This document shows positions 1 through 6,325 of a stretch of DNA of 7,081 nt, one piece after another; position 1 is the first letter of the stretch; every line of letters begins with the position of its first letter. The translations under genes and the position numbers were made by a program. The stretch covers positions 1 to 7,081 of the forward strand of contig SLSE01000017.1 in the NCBI GenBank assembly GCA_007130585.1. The letters are read 5' to 3'. The DNA is from Syntrophomonadaceae bacterium. Lineage in GTDB: Bacteria; Bacillota; Dethiobacteria; DTU022. Under the pieces are notes generated by a model. That model saw only the letters and a program-made list of their open reading frames with translations. It searched no databases and was not told where the DNA came from.

Positions 1-2142
1 GGCAGGGGCAAAGGTGACCTGGCCTTCCTCGCGGCTGGCCCTCACAACCTGGATACGGATGGTGTCGCCCAGGCGGTAGGTTTTGCGGGTTCTTTCGCCA
101 ACCATGGAGGCCGTTTTTTCATTGTATATGAAGTAGTCGTCCCCGAGGTCGCTTACCGGGATCATGCCTTCCACGGTATTTTCCAGTTCGACAAATATGC
201 CGAAATTGGCAACCCCGTTGATAAGGCCGGTATACTCTTCGCCGATTTTTTGCTCCATGTACTGCGCTTTTTTAATTTCTATGCTGGCCCGTTCCGCATC
301 GACGGCGGCCCGCTCTCTTTCTGAAGACTGCTGGGCAATTCCGGGCAGGCGGGTTTGCAGGCGTTTCAGCCGGTCTCCTTTGAACCCGCCATGTAGCACC
401 TGCCGTTTCAGCAGGCGGTGCACCACCAGGTCCGGGTAGCGCCTGATCGGGGAGGTAAAGTGACAGTAGAAACTGGAAGCCAGTCCGAAATGCCCGATGT
501 TGGCAGGGCTGTAAAGGGCCTGGGGCAGTGATCTGAGAACCAGGTAGCGGACCAGCTTTTCGTTTGGCGCTCCCCTGGTCTCTTCCAGCAATCCCTGCAG
601 GTGCTTCGGCTTTAGAACTTTATATTTTTGGGCGGCTTTTATATTCATCAGGGTAAGCGTTTCCCTGAGCTGCATAAGTTTTTCTTCGGTCGGAACGGCG
701 TGAATTCTGAAAACACAGGGCTGACCCTGATCGGTTAAATGCTTCGCTACTGCTTCATTGCAGTAGATCATGAATTCCTCAATCAGCGATTCTGAACGAC
801 CCATGGTGCGTTTTTCAATCGAGATCGGAATCCCGTCTTCATCGGTTATAATTTTTGCTTCAGGCATATCCAGGTCGAGGGTTCCCCGCTCTAAACGCCG
901 GCTGCGCAGTATCCCGGCCAGGCTGTCCATCTTTTCGATCATGCCGGGTATGGAAGAATCCGTAAAAGTCTTTCCGTCCTGCCGGCCGGAAAGGTGCTCT
1001 TCCACCTGTTGATAGGTCAGGCGTTCGGTTACCCTGATCAGGCTGGGGGAAAATTTGGCCGCCGTTAGATCGCCTTCAGAATCAATATCCATCAGCGCGC
1101 TTACCGCCAGGCGGTCCCTGCCGGCCCGCAGGCTGCACAAATTTTCGGAAAGGGCGGGCGGCAGCATATGAATTACCCGGTCAACCAGGTAGATGCTGGT
1201 CGCCCTTTTTAAAGCTTCGCGGTCGAGCGGTTTCCCTTCGCGCACATAATGCGAGACATCTGCGATGTGGACACCCAAACGGAAACCTCCCCCGTCAAGC
1301 TGTTCAAGGGAAACAGCATCGTCAAAATCGCGGGCTGTTTCATCATCAATGGTTACCATTTTCAGGTGCCGCAGGTCCTCGCGCCCCGGATCTTCGGCAT
1401 GCCTTGATATATCATCCTCGCCCGGCAGGGTCTCAACTTCTTTTAAAACCTCGTCTGGATGCTCCCCGGGCAATTCATAGCGGTGTTTAAACGCCAGCCG
1501 TTCTGTCTGGGCACTGCCCGGAGCGCCGAGGTGCTCCACGACCCTGCCCCGGGAGGGCAGCTTGCCGTGCACCCATTCCTCCACTTCAACTATTACCTTG
1601 TCGCCGCTGTCTATATGCCGGAGATTTTTGGGCGATACCTGAACGTCGCCGGGGAACCGCCGGTCATCGGGGGTTACATAATACTTATTGTCCGTCCGGT
1701 GCAGGGTTCCCACCAGGCGCCTCTGGCCGCGTTTGATGATACCCATGACCGTGCCCTCCCGGCGGCGACGCCCTTTTTTCGGTTCCAGGCGCACAACAAC
1801 CCGGTCGCCGTGCGCGGCGTCTTTAAGCTTGCCCGGACTGATAAAGATGTCGTCAGAATCCCGGTCCGGACGCAGGAAAGCAAACCCGCGCCGGTGGCCC
1901 TGCAAAACCCCGGTCAGGTAGCCCAGTCGTTCCGGCAGGCCGTAGCGGCCCCGGCCCGGCCGGACCAGCAGTCCCTGGTCCTCCATTTTGTTCAATTCTT
2001 CAAGGACTATACTTTTATCGTGTTTCTGCATTTCCAGGGCCCTCATGATCTGGGGCACGGTAAGAGAGTTCTTCTTGCTTTCCCTGAGCAGCTTTTCGAT
2101 CCTGGCCCGCAGTTCCTCGGAAGCATTTGATCTTTTTTTCAA
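1..2142 (-). CDS. rnr: Ribonuclease R, 3'-5' exoribonuclease (C-terminal end runs off the window)
   Basis: The frame is open from a TTG at 2142 to the window edge, giving 714 residues with no stop. RNase R degrades structured RNA processively from the 3' end in the cytoplasm and, in other bacteria, works with the tmRNA/SmpB system. The domains follow the family order: an N-terminal winged-helix (about residues 12-70), two cold-shock/OB domains (about 74-205), the RNB catalytic domain (about 255-590) and an S1 domain (about 635-705). The RNB metal-binding acidic motif TIDDETARDFDDAV has Asp266, Asp272, Asp274 and Asp275 in the family positions. HIADVSHYV (292-300) and HFTSPIRRYPDL (561-572) are also intact. 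The usual family length is about 700-800 residues, so only a short tail should be missing. An in-frame TGA nine bases upstream of the TTG rules out an earlier start. The gene lies downstream of secG but behind a terminator, so it probably has its own promoter. The family assignment is very secure. Confidence 0.97.
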   Translation of the reverse strand, partial: MKKRSNASEELRARIEKLLRESKKNSLTVPQIMRALEMQKHDKSIVLEELNKMEDQGLLVRPGRGRYGLPERLGYLTGVLQGHRRGFAFLRPDRDSDDIFISPGKLKDAAHGDRVVVRLEPKKGRRRREGTVMGIIKRGQRRLVGTLHRTDNKYYVTPDDRRFPGDVQVSPKNLRHIDSGDKVIVEVEEWVHGKLPSRGRVVEHLGAPGSAQTERLAFKHRYELPGEHPDEVLKEVETLPGEDDISRHAEDPGREDLRHLKMVTIDDETARDFDDAVSLEQLDGGGFRLGVHIADVSHYVREGKPLDREALKRATSIYLVDRVIHMLPPALSENLCSLRAGRDRLAVSALMDIDSEGDLTAAKFSPSLIRVTERLTYQQVEEHLSGRQDGKTFTDSSIPGMIEKMDSLAGILRSRRLERGTLDLDMPEAKIITDEDGIPISIEKRTMGRSESLIEEFMIYCNEAVAKHLTDQGQPCVFRIHAVPTEEKLMQLRETLTLMNIKAAQKYKVLKPKHLQGLLEETRGAPNEKLVRYLVLRSLPQALYSPANIGHFGLASSFYCHFTSPIRRYPDLVVHRLLKRQVLHGGFKGDRLKRLQTRLPGIAQQSSERERAAVDAERASIEIKKAQYMEQKIGEEYTGLINGVANFGIFVELENTVEGMIPVSDLGDDYFIYNEKTASMVGERTRKTYRLGDTIRIQVVRASREEGQVTFAPA

Positions 2143-2155
2143 GGTATTTCAACAA

Positions 2156-2160
2156 CTCCT
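2156..2160 (-). promoter_or_regulatory. Shine-Dalgarno of rnr, unusually distant from a TTG start
   Basis: On the minus strand AGGAG is followed by 13 bases and then TTG (2142-2140). An in-frame TGA at 2151-2149 means no longer reading frame is possible, and the next in-frame GTG is at codon 29, inside the winged-helix domain. TTG is therefore the best start, although the spacing is longer than the usual 5-9 bases. A weak start on a ribonuclease gene could keep expression low; that is inference. Confidence 0.55.
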
Positions 2161-2210
2161 AACCGGCTAATCTCTGGTAACTGCCCGTCTGCAACCCTGT
2201 TTTGTAATGG

Positions 2211-2264
2211 CAGGCAATACGCGCTGCGGTTCAGAGTTATTCAGCAGGACAGTCAAATTGCCTG
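2211..2264 (-). repeat. 8-bp inverted repeat in the rnr leader
   Basis: On the minus strand CAGGCAAT (2264-2257) and ATTGCCTG (2218-2211) are perfect reverse complements separated by 38 bases. If transcription starts just downstream of the AT-rich element at 2279-2265, this would form a stem-loop in a leader of about 120 bases ahead of rnr. No known riboswitch or T-box motif is recognisable. The loop is long and the repeat could be chance. Confidence 0.4.
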
Positions 2265-2266
2265 TT

Positions 2267-2294
2267 ATAATAATTATAAATCCTTTTCCGGCAA
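2267..2294 (-). promoter_or_regulatory. Candidate promoter for rnr
   Basis: Minus-strand TTGCCG (2294-2289; 4 of 6 matches to the -35 consensus) is followed after 16 bases by TATTAT (2272-2267; 5 of 6). A perfect TATAAT also lies at 2278-2273, but no good -35 sits at the right distance from it. The whole stretch 2280-2264 is strikingly AT-rich in an otherwise GC-rich region. A promoter is expected here because an intrinsic terminator lies between secG and rnr. The exact hexamers are uncertain. Confidence 0.4.
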
Positions 2295-2297
2295 ATT

Positions 2298-2332
2298 AAA
2301 AGGCAGGGCCGCATCCGGCTGCCCTGCCTTTT
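2298..2332 (-). terminator. Intrinsic terminator after secG
   Basis: AAAAGGCAGGGC (2298-2309) and GCCCTGCCTTTT (2321-2332) form a perfect 12-bp inverted repeat around an 11-base loop, with a very GC-rich core. In the minus direction the stem ends in TTTTAATTT, 24 bases after the secG stop. In the plus direction it runs into TTTTGAACTTTTTT, so it could work both ways. It should end the glycolytic-secG transcript and insulate rnr. Confidence 0.88.
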
Positions 2333-2356
2333 GAACTTTTTTGGTTGGGTGCTTAA

Positions 2357-2581
2357 TTAATTGACTACTACAAGGACAATCGTTAAAAGCATAAAAGCAA
2401 TGGCGACAACAGTGGTTACTTTGCTCAGCTTTTCATCAAGCCCTTTTTTCTTGCCTACCAGGGACTGCGCTCCGCCGGCAATCGCCCCGAGACCGGCGCT
2501 GCGGCCCGACTGCAGAAGCACGCTGGCAATAAGAATAAGGCATAAAAACAGGTAAATAAAAGTTAAGACTGTTCCGAGCAT
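2357..2581 (-). CDS. secG: SecG, protein-export translocase subunit
   Basis: This 74-residue protein has the SecG layout: a first transmembrane helix (about residues 3-23), a conserved cytoplasmic loop, then a second helix (about 54-73). The loop motif LLQSGRSAGLGAIAGGA is diagnostic of the family and is followed by a basic KKKGLDEKLSK segment. SecG joins SecY and SecE in the plasma-membrane Sec channel and aids SecA-driven protein export. The ATG at 2581 has a strong GGAGG (2595-2591) nine bases upstream. It follows eno after a 77-base gap that contains a likely promoter, and it is followed by a strong terminator. The length is normal for Gram-positive SecG. The secG-rnr adjacency is common in Firmicutes (established knowledge) and supports the call. 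Confidence 0.96.
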   Translation of the reverse strand: MLGTVLTFIYLFLCLILIASVLLQSGRSAGLGAIAGGAQSLVGKKKGLDEKLSKVTTVVAIAFMLLTIVLVVVN

Positions 2582-2628
2582 ATTTGACTACCTCCATAAG
2601 ATCATCAATACAAAGCCAAGCAAATGGT

Positions 2629-2657
2629 ATTTTAACACATCGGGGCGCTTTTGTAAA
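2629..2657 (-). promoter_or_regulatory. Sigma-A-type promoter upstream of secG
   Basis: Minus-strand TTTACA (2657-2652) and TAAAAT (2634-2629) each match the consensus at 5 of 6 positions, with an ideal 17-base spacer. TG precedes the -10 by one base (TGT-TAAAAT), an extended -10 element. The -35 begins one base after the eno stop codon. Transcription would start near 2622 and give a leader of about 40 bases to the secG ATG. It would allow secG to be expressed independently of the glycolytic operon. No experiment is visible here, so this is a prediction from sequence. Confidence 0.65.
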
Positions 2658-2658
2658 A

Positions 2659-3936
2659 CTATTTGAGCTTCCGGACCACTTCTCCGGCATAACGGGCTGT
2701 CCGCCCCAGGCTCTCTTCAATCCGCAGCAGCTGGTTATATTTTTCCACCCTGTCAATGCGGGAGGGAGCCCCTGTTTTGATCATGCCGGCGTTGGTGCCG
2801 ACAGCGAGATCGGCTATGAAGGTATCGGCCGTTTCACCCGAACGGTGCGATACCATGCAGCTGTACCCGGCCCGGCGGGCCATGGCCATGGTTTCAAGAG
2901 TTTCGCTTAAGGTTCCGATCTGGTTTAACTTAATTAAGATCGAATTGGCGGTTTTCGATTCTATGCCCCGCTTAAGCCGCTCCGGGCTGGTAACGAACAG
3001 GTCGTCCCCGATAATAAGGATATCCCCGCCCATCGCTTCAGTCATTGTTTTCCAGCCGTCCCAGTCTTCTTCGTAGAGCCCGTCCTCAATACTGATCAGG
3101 GGAAAACGGTCGGCCAGGGAGCGGTAGTAATCAGTAAGTTCCGGGGCAGAATAAGACCTGCCCTCCAGGTGGTAAGCCCCGTCGCGGTAAAACTCGCTGG
3201 CTGCAGGGTCCAGGGCAAGGCTGATCTGTTCCCCCGGCCGGTAACCGGCCGCGCCGATCGCTTCCATTATCAACTCCAGCGCCTCTTCGCTAGAGTCCAG
3301 GTTGGGGGCAAATCCCCCCTCATCACCCACGTTGGTATTCAGGCCGCGCGATTGCAAAATTTTCTTAAGCTTATGGAAAACTTCCGTGCCCATCTGCAGG
3401 GCTTCTGAAAATTTCTCCGCCCCCAGGGGAACGATCATGAATTCCTGGATATCGATGTTGTTGTCGGCGTGACTGCCCCCGTTAAGGATATTCATAAACG
3501 GCACCGGCAGCGTGCAGGCGTCCAGGCCGCCGATATAGCGGCAGAGCGGCAGATCAAGCATGGCCGCAGCCGCCCTGGCGGCAGCGAGAGACACTCCCAG
3601 GATGGCGTTGGCCCCGAGGTGAGACTTGTTGGCCGTGCCATCTAAATCTATCATCAAGCGGTCCAGGCCGCTTTGTTCGAGAACATTTTGATCGCAGAGC
3701 TCGGGGGCCAGGATCTCGTTAACATGGCGCACGGCGTTCCGAACTCCCCGGCCCAGGTAGCGCTGCTCGTCGCCATCACGCAGTTCCACAGCTTCGAAGG
3801 CGCCCGTCGAGGCCCCGGACGGCACGGCTGCCCGGCCCGTCCAGCCGCCCTGCAGCTCGATATCGACTTCCAGGGTCGGGTTGCCCCGTGAATCAAGGAT
3901 TTCCCGGGCTTTAATCAGTTTTATCCGCTCTTCCAT
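2659..3936 (-). CDS. eno: Enolase (phosphopyruvate hydratase)
   Basis: This is a complete 425-residue enolase, close to the usual ~430. It reversibly dehydrates 2-phosphoglycerate to phosphoenolpyruvate in the cytoplasm and needs Mg2+. Signature segments include SGASTGAFEAVELRDGD (40-56), NNIDIQEFMIVP (159-170), VGDEGGFAPN (203-212) and ILIKLNQIGTLSET (333-346). By motif, the general acid/base pair is Glu206 and Lys336, and the metal ligands are Asp243, Glu284 and Asp311. The substrate loop VSHRSGET (362-369) and Lys387 are present. The ATG at 3936 has GGAGGAGG seven bases upstream, inside the end of gpmI, with only two bases between the gpmI stop and the eno start, so translation is very likely coupled. 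The stop is TAG. In several bacteria enolase also associates with RNA-decay complexes, but nothing here tests that. Confidence 0.99.
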   Translation of the reverse strand: MEERIKLIKAREILDSRGNPTLEVDIELQGGWTGRAAVPSGASTGAFEAVELRDGDEQRYLGRGVRNAVRHVNEILAPELCDQNVLEQSGLDRLMIDLDGTANKSHLGANAILGVSLAAARAAAAMLDLPLCRYIGGLDACTLPVPFMNILNGGSHADNNIDIQEFMIVPLGAEKFSEALQMGTEVFHKLKKILQSRGLNTNVGDEGGFAPNLDSSEEALELIMEAIGAAGYRPGEQISLALDPAASEFYRDGAYHLEGRSYSAPELTDYYRSLADRFPLISIEDGLYEEDWDGWKTMTEAMGGDILIIGDDLFVTSPERLKRGIESKTANSILIKLNQIGTLSETLETMAMARRAGYSCMVSHRSGETADTFIADLAVGTNAGMIKTGAPSRIDRVEKYNQLLRIEESLGRTARYAGEVVRKLK

Positions 3937-3938
3937 CG

Positions 3939-5483
3939 CTATTCCTCCTCCTGCTTTTCAGCCAGCATGCTTTTTCCGGTCATTTCCGGGGGGGCATCGA
4001 TGCCGGCCAGATCTAAAATAGTGGGGGCCACATCGGCAAGTATGCCTTTATTGCGCAAAGCGCGTTTTTCCGGTCCCACCAGGATCAGGGGAACCGGGTT
4101 GGAGCTGTGGGCGGTAAGGGTTTCTCCCTCACTGTCTTTCATCTGTTCGGCATTGCCGTGATCGGAACAGATCAGGATATACCAGCCCCGGGACAGCGCT
4201 TCTTCAACGATGGCTCCCACTCCGCGGTCTACCTCCTCGACCGCTTTTACGGCTGCTTCGATAATACCCGAGTGTCCGACCATGTCGGCATTGGCATAAT
4301 TGGCAACAATTAAACGGTGGCGGTCTTTTTTCAGGATTCCAATAATTTCTTCGGTTAGTTCGGGAGCGCTCATCTCCGGCTTCAGGTCGTATGTCGCTAC
4401 CTGGGGTGACGGCACCAGGATCCTGTCTTCCCCGTCGAATGCTTTCTCGCGGCCGCCGCTGAAAAAAAATGTAACATGGGCATATTTTTCGGTTTCCGCC
4501 ATCCTGATCTGGGGCAGATCCCGGCGGGCATATACTTCGCCCAGGGTCATCTCCAGGTCATCAAGAGTGAAAGCGGCAGGCAGGGGCAGTTCCCGGTCGT
4601 ACTCGGTCAGGGTGGCCAAATGCGGCCGCGGCGGCTCCGACCCGCGATCGAAAGCCGTAAAATCCTCTTCGGCCATGGCCCGGGTAATCTGGCGGACCCG
4701 GTCAGGCCTGAAGTTGAAAAAGATCATGCTGTCTTCAGGGCGCACTACCGTCAGGGGCTGCCCCTCACTGTCCACAATAACGGTGGGTTGAACAAATTCA
4801 TCCGATTCTCCCCGCTCATAGGCAGCTTCCAGGGCCTCCACGGGATCTGTTTCCTGCAACCCTTCACCGTAGACATAGGCCCGGTAGGCACGTTCCGTCC
4901 TGTCCCAGCGCTTGTCGCGGTCCATGGCGTAGTAGCGGCCGCAGATCGTGGCCACTCCGCCGTTCTGGTGCTTGCGCCCGAGCTTTTCCAGCTTCTCCAA
5001 AAATGGGCTGGCCCCGTAGGGAATGGTATCGCGGCCGTCCAGGATGGCATGGACAAATACTCTGTCGATTTCTTCGCGGCGGGCCATTTCCAGGAGGGCC
5101 AGGAGGTGTTCGAAGTGGCTGTGTACCCCGCCATCTGAAACCAGCCCGATCAGGTGGAGGGTGCTGTCATCCTGCCTGACCCGGTCCATGGCTTCTTTTA
5201 ATACGGGGTTTTCGTAGAATTCACCGGTCTCGATACACTGCCCGATCCTGGTCAGTTCCTGGACAACAACCCTTCCGGCGCCCAGGTTCAGGTGGCCGAC
5301 CTCGGAGTTGCCCATCTGACCCCGGGGCAGGCCGACTGCTTCACCGGAGGCATCCAGCAGTGCCAGGGGGTATTCTTTATAATAACGGTCCATGTTTGGA
5401 GTATCGGCCTTACGGATAGCGTTTCCTTTTATTTCTTCACTGTGCCCCCACCCGTCAAGGACTACCAGAAGGATCCTGTTCAA
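3939..5483 (-). CDS. gpmI: 2,3-bisphosphoglycerate-independent phosphoglycerate mutase
   Basis: This 514-residue enzyme is of normal length for the cofactor-independent family. It interconverts 3- and 2-phosphoglycerate in the cytoplasm through a phosphoserine intermediate and is typically Mn2+-dependent. It belongs to the alkaline phosphatase superfamily. The catalytic serine is Ser60 in QMGNSEVGH (56-64). Metal ligands by motif are Asp10 (LDGWG), Asp400 and His404 (NADMVGH), Asp441 and His442 (SDHGN) and His459 (AHS). Substrate-binding residues are visible in HSH (121-123), GRD (150-152), FRPDRVRQ (258-265) and EKYAH (332-336). Nothing essential is missing. The start is a TTG at 5483 whose TTGA overlaps the tpiA stop codon. 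This places the conserved LLVVLDGWG strand at the N-terminus as expected; the next Met, residue 31, would remove the metal ligand Asp10. It sits between tpiA and eno in an obvious operon. Confidence 0.98.
   Translation of the reverse strand: MNRILLVVLDGWGHSEEIKGNAIRKADTPNMDRYYKEYPLALLDASGEAVGLPRGQMGNSEVGHLNLGAGRVVVQELTRIGQCIETGEFYENPVLKEAMDRVRQDDSTLHLIGLVSDGGVHSHFEHLLALLEMARREEIDRVFVHAILDGRDTIPYGASPFLEKLEKLGRKHQNGGVATICGRYYAMDRDKRWDRTERAYRAYVYGEGLQETDPVEALEAAYERGESDEFVQPTVIVDSEGQPLTVVRPEDSMIFFNFRPDRVRQITRAMAEEDFTAFDRGSEPPRPHLATLTEYDRELPLPAAFTLDDLEMTLGEVYARRDLPQIRMAETEKYAHVTFFFSGGREKAFDGEDRILVPSPQVATYDLKPEMSAPELTEEIIGILKKDRHRLIVANYANADMVGHSGIIEAAVKAVEEVDRGVGAIVEEALSRGWYILICSDHGNAEQMKDSEGETLTAHSSNPVPLILVGPEKRALRNKGILADVAPTILDLAGIDAPPEMTGKSMLAEKQEEE
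3944..3952 (-). promoter_or_regulatory. Shine-Dalgarno of eno embedded in the gpmI C-terminal codons
   Basis: Minus-strand AGGAGGAGG lies within the Gln-Glu-Glu-Glu codons that end gpmI. The nearest GGAGG is seven bases from the eno ATG. The gpmI stop (TAG, 3941-3939) falls between the site and the start, so ribosomes finishing gpmI sit on the eno initiation site. Confidence 0.85.
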
Positions 5484-6247
5484 TTGGCAACCGCCTCTCC
5501 GGCGGCCTTAAGCAGGGCGCTGAAGGAATCTGCTTCCAGGCTTGCTCCTCCCACCAGGGCTCCCTGCACCGGGGGCAGGGATACAAAGGAACCGATATTC
5601 TCTGCCTTAACGCTGCCGCCATACTGAATGCGCGTGCCGGCTGCGGAGACGGAGCCAAACCTGTCCTGCAGGTAACCGCGGATCAGGGCCGCTGCATTTT
5701 CAGCATCTTCAGGCGAAGCTGCTTTGCCGGTTCCGATGGCCCAGACAGGTTCATAAGCAACTACCAGCGAGGAAATATGCTGCGCCTCAGTACCTTCCAG
5801 GGCCCCGGAAAGCTGTTTTTTAATTACCTGTTCGGTGGAACCCTGCTCCCGTTCAGCTTCAGTTTCCCCGACACAGAGGATCGGTTTGAGACCGGCGCCC
5901 AGGGCCGTTTCAATTTTACGCCTCACCAGGTCATCGTCCTCGCCCATCTGGTGGCGTCTCTCGGAGTGGCCGATAATGACGTATTCCACCCCGAATTCGA
6001 GGAGCATAAAGGCGGCAATTTCTCCCGTCCGGGCTCCCCTGGATTCATAGTCCATATTCTGGGCTCCCAGCTTGATGTGGCTGCTTTTCAGGGCGGCAGA
6101 AGCGGCAGCGAGCGCCGTGAAAGGCGGGCAGACCAGGGTTTCCACTCCCGAAAAAGCTGATTCTTCCTTACGTATAGCGCGGCAGAATTCGGTTGTTTCG
6201 GCCGCGGTTTTATGCATTTTCCAGTTCGCTGCGATAATCGGCTTCAT
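5480..6247 (-). CDS. tpiA: Triosephosphate isomerase
   Basis: This 255-residue TIM-barrel enzyme interconverts dihydroxyacetone phosphate and glyceraldehyde 3-phosphate in the cytoplasm. The catalytic set is complete: Asn8 and Lys10 in AANWKMHK (6-13), His94 in IIGHSERR (91-98) and Glu166 in AYEPVWAIGTGK (164-175), which includes the mobile loop 6. The phosphate-binding segments QYGGSV (208-213) and ALVGGASL (230-237) are present. The frame stays open upstream to an ATG at 6298, but the conserved protein starts with MKPIIAANWK at 6247. A strong AAGGAGG lies eight bases before that codon, so the shorter form was chosen. Length is normal (about 250). It follows pgk by 69 bases and overlaps the gpmI start by four bases. 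Confidence 0.98.
   Translation of the reverse strand: MKPIIAANWKMHKTAAETTEFCRAIRKEESAFSGVETLVCPPFTALAAASAALKSSHIKLGAQNMDYESRGARTGEIAAFMLLEFGVEYVIIGHSERRHQMGEDDDLVRRKIETALGAGLKPILCVGETEAEREQGSTEQVIKKQLSGALEGTEAQHISSLVVAYEPVWAIGTGKAASPEDAENAAALIRGYLQDRFGSVSAAGTRIQYGGSVKAENIGSFVSLPPVQGALVGGASLEADSFSALLKAAGEAVAN
5491..5505 (-). promoter_or_regulatory. Ribosome binding site of gpmI presented in a hairpin loop
   Basis: On the minus strand CCGCC (5505-5501), GGAGA (5500-5496) and GGCGG (5495-5491) form a perfect 5-bp stem, extendable by two G-U pairs, whose loop is the Shine-Dalgarno core. The site ends 10 bases before the TTG of gpmI and lies inside the last codons of tpiA. Ribosomes ending tpiA would open the stem, consistent with coupling. 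That it folds in vivo is inference. Confidence 0.5.
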
Positions 6248-6255
6248 CTTGATTT

Positions 6256-6262
6256 CCTCCTT
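6256..6262 (-). promoter_or_regulatory. Shine-Dalgarno that fixes the tpiA start
   Basis: Minus-strand AAGGAGG is eight bases upstream of the ATG at 6247. It lies downstream of, and within the reading frame of, the alternative ATG at 6298, and so decides for the shorter, family-like N-terminus. Confidence 0.85.
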
Positions 6263-6303
6263 ACCGTTCCTGCAGGGGAGCTTATTTGCTTCTTCCATCC
6301 CCG

Positions 6304-6325
6304 ACCGGCCTTATGTTCAGCCGGT
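6304..6325 (-). repeat. Stem-loop across the pgk stop codon, pgk-tpiA junction
   Basis: ACCGGC (6325-6320 on the minus strand) and GCCGGT (6309-6304) are a perfect 6-bp inverted repeat around a 10-base loop that contains the pgk TGA. No T-run follows on the minus strand, so it is not a standard terminator. It might act on mRNA stability or on processing between the two genes, or be chance in GC-rich DNA. Confidence 0.45.

Larger units (their letters stand above)
2143..2356. other. Intergenic region between secG and rnr
   Basis: This 214-base stretch has no plausible coding sequence on either strand. From the secG side it holds a strong intrinsic terminator (2332-2298), an AT-rich candidate promoter (2294-2267) with a 15-bp AT palindrome (2279-2265), an inverted repeat (2264-2211) and the rnr ribosome binding site (2160-2156). 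No tRNA, tmRNA or known riboswitch fold was recognised by eye. Confidence 0.75.

Noticed and set aside
1459..2130. 223-codon open frame on the plus strand
   Set aside because: It lies entirely opposite rnr, whose minus-strand product is an unmistakable RNase R. The translated product has no recognisable motif, and its length is explained by GC-rich codon composition.
2251..2256. TTGACT as a -35 element for rnr
   Set aside because: No acceptable -10 is found 16-18 bases downstream; the sequence there is TGAACC-like.
2436..2756. 106-codon minus-strand frame across the eno-secG junction
   Set aside because: It overlaps the ends of both eno and secG in another frame, and its sequence is a shifted reading of these genes.
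4476..5138. 220-codon open frame on the plus strand
   Set aside because: It is antisense to gpmI, with no family resemblance and no convincing ribosome binding site. It is a composition shadow.
6248..6298. 17-residue N-terminal extension of TpiA from an ATG at 6298
   Set aside because: The extension is not family-like, and a strong AAGGAGG sits just before the internal ATG at 6247 that starts MKPIIAANWK.
6304..6325. Terminator between pgk and tpiA
   Set aside because: The stem is short and no T-run follows on the minus strand. The operon context argues for continued transcription.
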